The notes beneath the pieces were generated by a model. That model had not been told where the DNA came from. It did no database searches and saw nothing but the letters and a program-made list of their open reading frames with translations. The position numbers and the translations under genes were made by a program. DNA of 64,000 nucleotides, taken from the NCBI GenBank assembly GCA_040879025.1, contig JBBDLF010000033.1, positions 1-64,000 on the forward strand, read 5' to 3'. The DNA comes from JBBDLF01 sp040879025 (GTDB lineage: Bacteria > Pseudomonadota > Gammaproteobacteria > Pseudomonadales > Pseudohongiellaceae). Shown here piece after piece: positions 1 to 8,242 of this stretch; within the stretch, counting starts at the first letter, position 1, and each line of letters starts with the position of its first letter.

Positions 1-29
1 GACGCGGGACCGGGCCAGGGATGGCCCAC

Positions 30-132
30 GGAGCGGAGAAGGAAGCGTACTCCCACCCGCTCGGGACTCATTAAATTGTTGAGCCTCCCACCGGAGCGGA
101 AGGAAGCGTACTCCCGCTCGCTCGGGACGCAT
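30..132. repeat. Two-copy direct repeat, about 41 bp
   Basis: Two near-identical units (about 30-71 and 92-132) share the core GGAAGCGTACTCCC followed by GCTCGGGAC. Copy 1 has a 2-bp insertion after GGAGCGGA and differs by a few bases before GCTCGGGAC. A 20-bp AT-richer spacer separates them. No reading frame of note crosses them. They may be the edge of a longer repeat family cut by the window. The function is unknown. Confidence 0.7.
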
Positions 133-231
133 AGCGTTTTCAGCACAAGTCAGGGATCATGATTCACAATTCAAGACCTGACCCCCTGCTGAGCGAGACG
201 GCGTAGAGGGTAAGGCGGGACCCTGACCTAG

Positions 232-407
232 CCCGGACTATTCATGAACCGCCGTAGCGAGGGCGTCGAGATGCCCGAAAAGACAGCGTGGCGCGGACCG
301 GAAGGCGCGCAGGCGTACTTGACAGTACGTCGAGCACCTGGAGGGAGCACGCGCTGTCTTTTCGGGTATATCGGCGTCCGCAGTAGGTGGTTCATGAATA
401 GTCCGGG
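232..407. mobile_element. MITE-like element with 19-bp terminal inverted repeats
   Basis: The ends are perfect inverted repeats: CCCGGACTATTCATGAACC at 232-250 and its complement at 389-407. They are bounded on both sides by CTAG (228-231 and 408-411), consistent with a 4-bp target duplication. The complementarity continues inward with mismatches, then again perfectly at GAAAAGACAGCG (about 277-288) against CGCTGTCTTTTC (about 352-363), so the whole 176 bp can fold into one long hairpin. It has no coding capacity and would need a transposase in trans. The 4-bp duplication suggests an IS1380-like mobiliser, but I could not check this. Because CTAG is itself palindromic, the duplication could be part of the repeat. 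Confidence 0.7.
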
Positions 408-665
408 CTAGAGACTTTGAATCTTGCTGTGCAGGTCGAATCGGGTGTCGGTCACGATCTGTTCCAGCACTTCCACGCGTTCGCGCAGGGACTGCACTTC
501 CTTTTCCAGTTCCGCGTTGTTATTCCTTTCCAGATCAATTCGCATTCGCGCCAGTTTGTCGTTAAGCAGACGCTTGTTTTCCATGTACTTGATGACAAAA
601 ATGAGCATGGTGATGGGAACGAAAATTGCCATCATCACGCCGAATAACTCGATAAACTCCCCCAT
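408..665 (-). CDS. PspB-like small membrane protein
   Basis: This 85-residue protein has one N-terminal membrane helix (about residues 5-24), a basic segment, then a coiled coil (about 40-75) with the motif RVEVLEQIVTD. That layout matches the envelope-stress protein PspB, which in the phage-shock system sits in the inner membrane and relays stress to the PspA regulator. No pspA, pspC or pspF is nearby, so the role is uncertain. AGGAG lies 7 bases before the ATG. The stop codon TAG is made by the CTAG that borders the adjacent MITE-like element, so the insertion may have set or altered the C-terminus. It follows tadD with a 137-bp gap and probably has its own promoter. Confidence 0.65.
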   Translation of the reverse strand: MGEFIELFGVMMAIFVPITMLIFVIKYMENKRLLNDKLARMRIDLERNNNAELEKEVQSLRERVEVLEQIVTDTRFDLHSKIQSL

Positions 666-802
666 CTCCCTTCTCCTGTTTCAGTCGCTTCAGCGGTTCC
701 TGGCGATTCAGAACGGGCTGAAATCTCGGTCCCAAACCCGAAAGTAACTATACGACAATTGATACCGGGAGGATAGAGGAAACTGTGTACAAAACACTTC
801 CT

Positions 803-1651
803 TCATTCAATTCGGGCGTTGAGCCGGTTAAGATTGTCGGCTGCCTTGTCGTAGAACGAAGGTTCCAGCTGCATCGCTTTTTCCAGATATTGCCGGGCGC
901 CCGCCGAATCATTGCGAACCATAGCTGCATATCCGATGTTATTGGAGGCAACTGAGTCACCATACAAGGAACGGTAGATTTCCATGGCCTGCTCATAACG
1001 ACCCTGCAGAGCAATGCAAAAGGCCAGATTGCTGCGAGTCACAGCCGCATCGGGCATCGTCTCCAGGGATTCCAGGAGCAACAGTTCCGCAGCTACATAA
1101 TCCCCTGCCAGCACCCTGGACCAGCCAAGGTTGGCCACCAGTTTGGGGTGGCCGGGTAGAATCGCCAGCGCGTATTGAAAAAAGTGCTCCGCCTCCGAAA
1201 ATTGCCGTTCAATATCCGCAATTATTCCCAGTCCGTTCCACGCTCGCCAGCTTTCCGGCGCGATCTCCACTGTCCGTTGCAGATATTCGACGGCTTCCTG
1301 TAACCTTCCCTCACGGAGCGAAAGCAAACCGAGGGTCTCCAGTGATTCGCTGTCCTCCGGAGCCAGGGCAATTATCCGCTCGGCAGCCTGCCGTTGTCCG
1401 CTTTCATCTCCAACAGTGCCATGGAACCGGCTCACCAAGCGCAACGCTTCGATGTCATTGGGAGATAGCACCAGCGCCTCGCGCAAATTCGACAGTGCAA
1501 TACCCAACTCACCGCGGTCCAAAGCAGCGGAGGCCGCCTTGCGCAACAAGTCGACTTCCGTCGTATCATTTCTGACGGAGGTGCAACTCGCCAGCAGAGT
1601 CAAGGCCACAACGAAGACCAGTGTACGAACCTGAGAGCTAGATTTGTGCAA
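803..1651 (-). CDS. tadD: TadD-like TPR lipoprotein
   Basis: This 282-residue lipoprotein is built of tandem tetratricopeptide repeats (about residues 35-275). TadD-type proteins act at the outer membrane as assembly or pilotin factors for the Tad secretin. I chose a TTG start at 1651: a strong CGGAGG lies just upstream, and from there the protein begins with a basic stretch, a hydrophobic helix and the lipobox LLASC (Cys23). Longer in-frame versions reach back into the upstream gene and add unrelated sequence. The start overlaps the end of the upstream TPR/LytR_C gene by 14 bp, so translation is probably coupled. This is the last gene of the tad operon. Confidence 0.8.
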   Translation of the reverse strand: MHKSSSQVRTLVFVVALTLLASCTSVRNDTTEVDLLRKAASAALDRGELGIALSNLREALVLSPNDIEALRLVSRFHGTVGDESGQRQAAERIIALAPEDSESLETLGLLSLREGRLQEAVEYLQRTVEIAPESWRAWNGLGIIADIERQFSEAEHFFQYALAILPGHPKLVANLGWSRVLAGDYVAAELLLLESLETMPDAAVTRSNLAFCIALQGRYEQAMEIYRSLYGDSVASNNIGYAAMVRNDSAGARQYLEKAMQLEPSFYDKAADNLNRLNARIE

Positions 1652-2633
1652 GCATACCTCCGGTTGAGATTGCCGGGTCGTAAGGAACGATATCGCGGCC
1701 AATGAGTAAACGGGCATCAACTGTCTGACTGAGTTGATTGCTTTTCTGAAGTCTGATTCCGCGCAGGGGCAACCGGGATGCGATGGCTTCCGCAGCCTCA
1801 CGCCGTCCCTCTGTGTAATACAGTATGGAGTCAGCATAGCCGAAATTGTCCGCATTGGTCAGACGCACGATGTTCCCTCCGCGTAGCCGCAGAAAGCTGC
1901 GTAGTCGTGAGGCCATTCCGGTTACCCCATTACCGTTGGATATTTCCAGCCGCAATGTATTTATCGTTGTGGAACTGGAGCGAACCTGCGTCTGAACGTC
2001 AATTGCTTCCATGCCCTGTACAGGAATCGGAACCGCCGCGTGTTCCGGACCTTCGACCTGGGCCTGTGCATCAGTTTGCTCCGCCGGCTGTTCCGGTGTT
2101 TGGGCCGGGGCCGGGATTGGAGCTGTTGCGAAAGATTCGGCAAGCTCCGCGCGAGCCAGTTCCATCCTGGCAAGTTGCAGATTCCCGGCCGCCCTTACAT
2201 TATCCGGCTCAATCTGCAATGCCAGTACCAGGAGCCTCTCGGCTTCCCGTCGACGACCCTCCAGCAAGTAAGAGTAGCCGATGTTTGTCAGAGTCAGCGG
2301 GGACCGGGACGCGAGGTCCAAAGCCTGGAAATAATAGTCCCGTGCGACATCATAACGTCCGAGTCGGTCAAAGCTGGCCCCCAGGCCATTGAGGGCTTCT
2401 ATGGAGGCGGGCTGCGCCGCCAGTTCACGTTGCAAAATCCCTATGGCAATGCCGTAATTCTCGTTCTCGAAAGAGTTCCTGGCCAGGTCGAGCCTGCTCA
2501 TGCCATAAACCCCCCGGTCTGGCTTCAACGCCTCCCTGAAATTACTGAATGGCTTATAGGCACAATTGGCGAAAGTCAGGCTTATCAAAACCAGTAAAAA
2601 GCCCTTAGGAACAGGTTTAAAGTACTTTGGCAT
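1638..2633 (-). CDS. TPR protein with LytR C-terminal domain, Tad-associated
   Basis: The 331-residue protein has an N-terminal hydrophobic signal ending in a Cys (SLTFANC, an imperfect lipobox), TPR repeats at about 50-155, and a Pro/Glu/Gln-rich linker at about 165-215. A LytR_C-type domain follows at about 224-318, beginning LRLEISNGNGVTGMASRL. It sits between tadC and tadD and shares TPR architecture with TadD. The LytR_C domain is usually linked to cell-envelope proteins; here it may anchor the assembly machine to peptidoglycan, which is inference. GGAGAA precedes the ATG at good spacing. TPR plus LytR_C next to tadD recurs in gammaproteobacterial tad loci as I recall them, but its function is not established. 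Confidence 0.7.
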   Translation of the reverse strand: MPKYFKPVPKGFLLVLISLTFANCAYKPFSNFREALKPDRGVYGMSRLDLARNSFENENYGIAIGILQRELAAQPASIEALNGLGASFDRLGRYDVARDYYFQALDLASRSPLTLTNIGYSYLLEGRRREAERLLVLALQIEPDNVRAAGNLQLARMELARAELAESFATAPIPAPAQTPEQPAEQTDAQAQVEGPEHAAVPIPVQGMEAIDVQTQVRSSSTTINTLRLEISNGNGVTGMASRLRSFLRLRGGNIVRLTNADNFGYADSILYYTEGRREAAEAIASRLPLRGIRLQKSNQLSQTVDARLLIGRDIVPYDPAISTGGMLAQI

Positions 2634-2654
2634 ACTTTTTCTCCATTTTTCTCA

Positions 2655-3614
2655 CTAGCTGAATCCTGTGATGATGCGAACCACCGCCGGTCCCAGCAAA
2701 ACGAGGAACAGTGCCGGGAAAATGAACAATACGATGGGGAAAATCATTTTCACTGGCAACTTTGCTGCTGTTTCCCGGGCGCGCTGCATCCGCTCCACAC
2801 GCATTTCCTCAGAGAAATTACGCAATGCCGCCGCAATGCTGGTGCCGAAACGCTCCGCCTGAATCAGGATTGTAGACAGCGCTTGAACCTGGTCGATATT
2901 CATCCTCTCAGCAAGTGAGTGGAGCGCTTCCTGGCGTGATTTTCCCGCACGAACCTCGAGCGAATTCAGAGAAAGTTCCGAGGCAAGCGCGGGGTAGCTA
3001 TGCCGCAATTCCCCGGCTACTCGGTCAATACTTGCATCCAGGCCGAGTCCGGCCTCGACACAGACTACCAACATGTCCAAGGCATCGGGGAAGCCTTCAA
3101 TATATTCCAGCCGCCGTTGCCGAATTTTGATGCGCAATATCTGGTCGGGGAGTACGAAACCGATTCCTCCCGCCATCACGAGAGCAACGAGGCTCCACAT
3201 TTGGAGCATTAAAGGTATATTTCCACTTATTACAAATAGCGTAGCCACGGCAACGGGAAACCCAACCCCGAAAAACAGTTTGGCGCCAAGGTGGATGTAT
3301 ACTGCTCGCGCATTGCGATAACCGGCGTATACGAGCTGGGTTCGCAACACTGATCTGCGCCATTCATCCTTGGGCAATATCATTTCCCCCATCGGCTCCA
3401 GCCAATGCACCAGAAACTCTCCATCCTTTTGAGTATGCCCCTTCAGATTACGGGTTTCGCCCGATTGCTCTCCAGTCAAGTGCTGCACGCGTCTGCGCAC
3501 TTTTTCGGAACGATATCCCCGAAGCAGGTATATGCCGATACAGCCCAACAGCACAGCGAAAAACGCCGCCAGCGAGGCAACAGAAGGTACCAGCGAAACC
3601 AGAATTCCATCCAT
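2655..3614 (-). CDS. tadC: Tad pilus inner-membrane platform protein TadC
   Basis: This 319-residue type II secretion F-domain protein has an N-terminal membrane helix, a cytoplasmic helical bundle at about 160-285 containing EGFPDALDMLVVCVEAGLG, and two C-terminal membrane helices. TadC pairs with TadB to form the inner-membrane platform on which the TadA ATPase assembles Flp pili. It lies 10 bp downstream of tadB. Length and gene order match the family. ATG start. Confidence 0.92.
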   Translation of the reverse strand: MDGILVSLVPSVASLAAFFAVLLGCIGIYLLRGYRSEKVRRRVQHLTGEQSGETRNLKGHTQKDGEFLVHWLEPMGEMILPKDEWRRSVLRTQLVYAGYRNARAVYIHLGAKLFFGVGFPVAVATLFVISGNIPLMLQMWSLVALVMAGGIGFVLPDQILRIKIRQRRLEYIEGFPDALDMLVVCVEAGLGLDASIDRVAGELRHSYPALASELSLNSLEVRAGKSRQEALHSLAERMNIDQVQALSTILIQAERFGTSIAAALRNFSEEMRVERMQRARETAAKLPVKMIFPIVLFIFPALFLVLLGPAVVRIITGFS

Positions 3615-3624
3615 GACAGTTTTC

Positions 3625-4596
3625 CTATATTCTAAAATTCACCATTCTTTTCATGACCAGGTAACCGAACAGCATTAGCGCAAGCTGCGCGTAAACCACG
3701 CTTCTGCCGAGCGTGGTTTGAAAAAGCACAGGAAAGTATTCAGGGTTGGACAGGTGCAGCATTCCGCCCACCAGAAATGGCAGTGCAATCAGCACATGTG
3801 CGGAAGCCTTCATTTCGGCAGCTTGAATTCTGACATCGCCCTGGGCCCTTATCCGTTCCCGCAGCAACGCCGCGATACGGTTCAGAATCTCCGCCAGGTT
3901 TCCACCGGTTTTTTTCTGCACCAGAACGGCTGTGACAAAAAAACGAATTTCCTGAGCATCCACACGCGCCGCGAGATTGCGCATGACTTCTTCAAAATCA
4001 AGGCCGTAGTTGATTTCCTCGAAAGTAATTTCCATTTCGCGCGCAATTGGTTGCGGCATTTCTTCAGGCGCCGCTTTCAATGCGCCGGTGAATGGGTTGC
4101 CGGCGCGCAGGCTGCGGGCGAAAAAATCCATGGCGTCCGGTAATTGCCTGATCAACCGGTCACGGCGTCGAAAATAACCACGGGAAAGATAAAAGCACCA
4201 GAGGCCACATGCCGCCAGACAACCAAGCAACAGCGTGGAGATTTCCGTCCCGATCAGCGCTGCTGCCGCCGCACCTGAGGCACCCGCCACAAGGCCGCGC
4301 CAGATGGCACCGCTGGGACCATAGTGAAAACCGGCCTGCTCCACGAAGCGACCCAGGCGGCGGAAAGGAGAAAAAACAAGCAATAGTTGATCCGCTGCAG
4401 AGGCAGAATTGGTCAGAGCCAGAGATAGTCCGGTGCCGTCCCGCGTCGTTCCAACCGACTTCAGACTTTTGATACGGCGTTTCACTTGTTCTCCGCGCGC
4501 CTGGTTTATTTCCAGAGAAAACAGGTAAACGGCCCAAAGAAAGAGAAACCCGGCGAGGAACACCAGCAACCCGATCAGATATATTGAAAAGTCCAC
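3625..4596 (-). CDS. tadB: Tad pilus inner-membrane platform protein TadB
   Basis: This 323-residue paralogue of TadC has N-terminal membrane helices, a central pair of helices at about 90-135, an F-domain with QLPDAMDFFARSLRAGNPF, and C-terminal helices. It forms the other half of the pilus platform. I use a GTG start with GAGG 8 bases upstream. It is 11 bp downstream of tadA, within the operon. Confidence 0.92.
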   Translation of the reverse strand: MDFSIYLIGLLVFLAGFLFLWAVYLFSLEINQARGEQVKRRIKSLKSVGTTRDGTGLSLALTNSASAADQLLLVFSPFRRLGRFVEQAGFHYGPSGAIWRGLVAGASGAAAAALIGTEISTLLLGCLAACGLWCFYLSRGYFRRRDRLIRQLPDAMDFFARSLRAGNPFTGALKAAPEEMPQPIAREMEITFEEINYGLDFEEVMRNLAARVDAQEIRFFVTAVLVQKKTGGNLAEILNRIAALLRERIRAQGDVRIQAAEMKASAHVLIALPFLVGGMLHLSNPEYFPVLFQTTLGRSVVYAQLALMLFGYLVMKRMVNFRI

Positions 4597-4607
4597 GCCT
4601 TGATCCT

Positions 4608-5948
4608 CTATTCGTATATACGGTTTGGTTCGAAAACATCTTCGGACAAGTCGACACCGAATTCACGCAGCCGCTCTACAAGCCGTGGGCGAATCCCGCT
4701 GGGACGGAAATTACCCTTCACTCTGCCGTTTTCGTCTACGCCTTGCTTGCGGAAACTGAAAATTTCCTGAATTTCCACTACGGTTTCTTCCATGCCGACT
4801 ATTTCCTGGATACTGGTTACCACCCGGCGCCCATCCATCATGCGTTCCACGTCAATGAGAAGATCCAAAGCAGAGGCGATTTGTTGACGAATGACCGTCG
4901 CGGGTATGGATATACCACTCATACCCACCATATGTTCCAATCGAGTCAGTGCGTCCCTCGGAGTATTGGCATGAATGGTTGTTAATGAACCGTCATGGCC
5001 GGTGTTCATGGCCTGCAACATATCCAATGCTTCCGTTCCACGAACCTCGCCAACGATTATCCTGTCCGGACGCATCCGCAACGCGTTGCGGACCAGATCA
5101 CGCTGGGTAATTTCCCCTTCTCCCTCAATATTGGGTGGCCTGGTCTCCATCCGAACCACATGAGCCTGCTGCAATTGCAATTCGGCTGAATCTTCTATGG
5201 TTACGATTCTTTCATTGTGTGGAACAAAAGCCGACATCGCGTTGAGAAGCGTCGTTTTACCCGAACCCGTCCCCCCGGAAATCAATATGTTTACCTTGGA
5301 TTTGACGCAGGCCTCAAGAAACTCTGCCATGGGCGGGGTCAGTTCACGAAAATTGATCAATGATTCCATCGTGAGCGGATCGGCACTGAATTTTCGAATG
5401 GAAAGAATAGGGCCGTCTACCGCCGCAGGGGGTATCACCGCATTGACACGGGAACCGTCCGGCAGCCGCGCATCGACCATGGGCGATGACTCATCCACCC
5501 GCCGCCCTACAGCGCTGGCGATCTTATCTATCACCCGACGCAGGTGGCTATCATTTTGAAACTGGATGTCGGTGAGTTCCAGCCTTCCACCACGTTCCAC
5601 ATAGACTTGTTTCCAGGTGTTTACCAGAATATCTGTCACCTCCGGATCAGCAATCAGCGGCTCGATCGGACCCATGCCGAGAACCTCATCCTGAATCTGC
5701 CGTATAACTTCTTCTCTTTCATTGCTGTTGAGGCGGACATTTTCCTCGTTGAGCAGTACGCGGGCGATCTCCGCAATCTGCTGACGCACTTGCTCCGGAC
5801 TCAACTGATCCATCACTTCCAGATTCATGTGCTTGAGCATCTCACGGTGTGTGCGTATTTTCGCCTCAAGCAAAGTGCGGCGAAGGCCGCCTCGAACCGT
5901 GTCGCGCTGGGTTTTTTGTACTGCTTCCAACTCCGTTATCGTATTCAT
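4608..5948 (-). CDS. tadA: Tad pilus assembly ATPase TadA (CpaF family)
   Basis: This 446-residue secretion ATPase powers Flp pilus extension, and probably retraction, at the inner membrane. Visible motifs are the Walker A box GGTGSGKTT, the Asp box region TIEDSAELQL, the Walker B-containing IIVGEVRGTEALDML, and the His box GHDGSLTTIHANTPRDAL. A helical N-terminal domain comes first. Its ATG overlaps the tadZ stop by 4 bp. Full length for the family. Confidence 0.96.
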   Translation of the reverse strand: MNTITELEAVQKTQRDTVRGGLRRTLLEAKIRTHREMLKHMNLEVMDQLSPEQVRQQIAEIARVLLNEENVRLNSNEREEVIRQIQDEVLGMGPIEPLIADPEVTDILVNTWKQVYVERGGRLELTDIQFQNDSHLRRVIDKIASAVGRRVDESSPMVDARLPDGSRVNAVIPPAAVDGPILSIRKFSADPLTMESLINFRELTPPMAEFLEACVKSKVNILISGGTGSGKTTLLNAMSAFVPHNERIVTIEDSAELQLQQAHVVRMETRPPNIEGEGEITQRDLVRNALRMRPDRIIVGEVRGTEALDMLQAMNTGHDGSLTTIHANTPRDALTRLEHMVGMSGISIPATVIRQQIASALDLLIDVERMMDGRRVVTSIQEIVGMEETVVEIQEIFSFRKQGVDENGRVKGNFRPSGIRPRLVERLREFGVDLSEDVFEPNRIYE

Positions 5949-7204
5949 CCTGTGGAATCATCCTTGTGTTGTTTGGCGAAATAGGCTCTTAAACCGCCTC
6001 TTTTTCGGGGCTCTTCGCGGTGTCGCGTACCTGATACATCCGCTGCAATCGCATGAATATCCTTTACCAATTCCGCTCCCGGGTACAACTCACTCACTGC
6101 CTTGCCCGCGTTTGCCGCAAGCGCAGTCATTCTGTAATCGCCTCGCACCATGTGCAGAGGTACGTCTCCGAGAAGTGTCTGCAGATCCCCGTCAGAAATG
6201 TCTTTCAACTTTTTGTCAATGCGATAGTGGATGATCTCCAGATGAGCGAGAGGGATCCCCCGGGCTGGCAGACGCTGCAACATCATGCGCAGGTTACGCA
6301 AGGCTGAAAGTGTATCTTCCGTCACCAGATAGGCAGGATGCGAGAGGCTGAATACCTGTTCAATGGCTTCATTGAGGCAAACCGGCAAATTGATAACAAC
6401 ATGCTCATACGTTTCCGCAAGCACTGAAATCAGTCGCGACACAGCCAGCGCATCGACCTGTTCATAGTAGCCAAGATCACCCGGCGATGGCAGTACCGCC
6501 ATTCCGCTACCATGACGTGTAACCAGTGAGTTCAGAAAGACGCTGTCGACGCGCTCGGGATTGTGGAGTGCTTCCAGCAGCCCGCCGTCAGGTTCCAGAT
6601 CCAGTTCGCTGGCCACGGTGCCGAACTGGATATCCAGATCCACCAACACGGTTTTTTTTCCAAAGCGTTCAGCTAACTGATAGGCCATATTAACGGCCAG
6701 CAGCGACCCGCCGGTATTGCCTCGGGTACTCATAAAGGCAATGACATCCCCCCTCTTTGTTATTTTGGTATCGGAAGCCAGGCCTTGCCTGGCGACGGCG
6801 CTGGATAGCGCTATTGCTAGATCCTGTTTGTTCACCGGCTGCGACAAGACATCGCGAACTCCGCTACGTACCAGTTGTTTAACCAACGACAGGTCGGCAT
6901 CGGGGACGGTAACGAATACTTCACAGGAACGGCCGTGAGCTTCGACAAACTGGCGGATATCGTCAATGCAATCTTCGTGACAATCGCCGACCTCCAGAAC
7001 GACTACATCGGGCAATGATCCGTTTATTTCATGCAGCGGATGACTTCCGCGATAACAACGCACAGCATGATGAATCGATCCGAGGGACGACAGTGCATCT
7101 TCGAGCTCTCGGGCACATCGTTCTTCTCTTGCCAGAACCTGAACCTTTAACCCGGCATCAATGACCTTTGCTTCCCGGTACGCTTTTAGTTCAACCGCTT
7201 TCAA
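5945..7204 (-). CDS. tadZ: Tad pilus polar localisation protein TadZ (CpaE family)
   Basis: The 419-residue protein has an N-terminal receiver-like domain (about 20-135) and a C-terminal ParA/MinD-like domain (about 148-400). TadZ proteins place the Tad machine at a pole or focus. The P-loop region reads STRGNTGGSLLAVN: the Lys residues of a normal deviant Walker A (KGG..GK) are replaced, so ATP hydrolysis may be weak or absent. The later Walker-type motif VLVDLDIQFG is kept. The start overlaps the preceding TadF-like gene by 4 bp, and the end overlaps tadA by 4 bp. Confidence 0.9.
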   Translation of the reverse strand: MKAVELKAYREAKVIDAGLKVQVLAREERCARELEDALSSLGSIHHAVRCYRGSHPLHEINGSLPDVVVLEVGDCHEDCIDDIRQFVEAHGRSCEVFVTVPDADLSLVKQLVRSGVRDVLSQPVNKQDLAIALSSAVARQGLASDTKITKRGDVIAFMSTRGNTGGSLLAVNMAYQLAERFGKKTVLVDLDIQFGTVASELDLEPDGGLLEALHNPERVDSVFLNSLVTRHGSGMAVLPSPGDLGYYEQVDALAVSRLISVLAETYEHVVINLPVCLNEAIEQVFSLSHPAYLVTEDTLSALRNLRMMLQRLPARGIPLAHLEIIHYRIDKKLKDISDGDLQTLLGDVPLHMVRGDYRMTALAANAGKAVSELYPGAELVKDIHAIAADVSGTRHREEPRKRGGLRAYFAKQHKDDSTG

Positions 7205-7755
7205 AATCGCTCCGTAAACAGATCCTCACCGGTCCGTGTAGTTTCGAATTCGGAAATATTGATAATGGCTTCAAGACCAAACAGCCCTGGAAATGTCAAA
7301 CTGTGGGTAAGCCCGCTCAGGGCCACCGTTATCAACGGCACCGGGTCGGGGCGGTTTGTTGCGCCGGCCGTTGAACACGCATAGGTCAAAGTGATCTGAC
7401 CCGGTTCTATGTCGCCATTGAAATTCTGCGCCGCGTTGAGCATTCTGCAACCACTCATGTCCGGTGTCGCCCCGCAGTCGAGGCCGGCATCGGCAAGCGT
7501 GAGCGTAATGGGCGCCCCGCCCGGGCAACTCAATGCGCAGGATGCATCCGGGTCAAAAATTTCACACACGGGGTTTTCCACTATCGCAATACGAGCGAGT
7601 TCGCGGGTTATTTCGCTATTCCGGGAGGTATTCATCATCAGGATACTGAATTCCACAATCGCCAGCACCACAACCAGAAAGATAGCGAGAGTGAATGTGA
7701 ATTCGATCATGGTTGCTCCAGACTGGCTGGTCACAAAGGAAATTCGCTTACTCAC
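7201..7755 (-). CDS. tadF: TadF/TadE-like pseudopilin
   Basis: A minor pilin-like protein of about 184 residues. The prepilin motif SGATMIEF (Gly then Glu at +5) precedes one long hydrophobic helix, followed by a Cys-rich periplasmic domain (Cys pairs around residues 70-110) with no relatives I recognise. TadE and TadF are processed by the TadV peptidase and needed for pilus assembly. GTG at 7755 or TTG at 7758 is the likely start: AGGAG sits 7-10 bases upstream, and both overlap the end of tadE. A longer ATG version (7800) has no such site. The TadE versus TadF label is by position only. Confidence 0.8.
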   Translation of the reverse strand: MSKRISFVTSQSGATMIEFTFTLAIFLVVVLAIVEFSILMMNTSRNSEITRELARIAIVENPVCEIFDPDASCALSCPGGAPITLTLADAGLDCGATPDMSGCRMLNAAQNFNGDIEPGQITLTYACSTAGATNRPDPVPLITVALSGLTHSLTFPGLFGLEAIINISEFETTRTGEDLFTERF

Positions 7756-8242
7756 CAATATAACGCTCCTCTGCCTGGGCATTGAGCTGAATGACTTCAA
7801 GATTCAGCAATGGCACGACGGATTCGCCAAACAATGCATCGAAGGGAGCGCGGGCATCACCTGCAATTACACAGGCGGTGCTGCCTGTCACATTCTGAGC
7901 GTGAGCGGTAAAAACTACAGCTCCATCAGCATCGAGGCCGGGAAGCCGCAATGGCCCCGCTCCCCCGCCACTGTATGCCACTATGTTTACCGCGGTTGCA
8001 CGGGCTGTACTCCATGACGGGCCGGGGGTACAACTTGCAGTCAACGCTTCCGGTTCGCGCGCCAGATATCGTGCTCCAGAGAGTATTGCACCGGTAAGCT
8101 GGTTTTCCTGATAGAGCACCCGGCCAAATTCAACAAATCCGATCAGAAGCATCACCATCATGGGAAATACCAAGGCGAATTCAATCATGGCAATGCCTTG
8201 CTGCCGCCTGGATATCTGACTGTAGTAGCTGAACCTATTCAT
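7748..8242 (-). CDS. tadE: TadE-like pseudopilin
   Basis: This 164-residue TadE-domain protein has the processing motif QGIAMIEF, followed by a hydrophobic helix and the TadE signature VEFGRVLYQENQL. A short secreted domain with one Cys pair completes it. It is probably cleaved by the prepilin peptidase and acts in pilus initiation. I place the start at the ATG at 8242, which overlaps the stop of the TadG-like gene by 8 bp. Upstream in-frame codons lie inside that gene and look non-native. Confidence 0.85.
   Translation of the reverse strand: MNRFSYYSQISRRQQGIAMIEFALVFPMMVMLLIGFVEFGRVLYQENQLTGAILSGARYLAREPEALTASCTPGPSWSTARATAVNIVAYSGGGAGPLRLPGLDADGAVVFTAHAQNVTGSTACVIAGDARAPFDALFGESVVPLLNLEVIQLNAQAEERYIGE

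Noticed and set aside
30..132. CRISPR-like array
   Set aside because: Only two imperfect repeat units with one spacer, and no cas gene.
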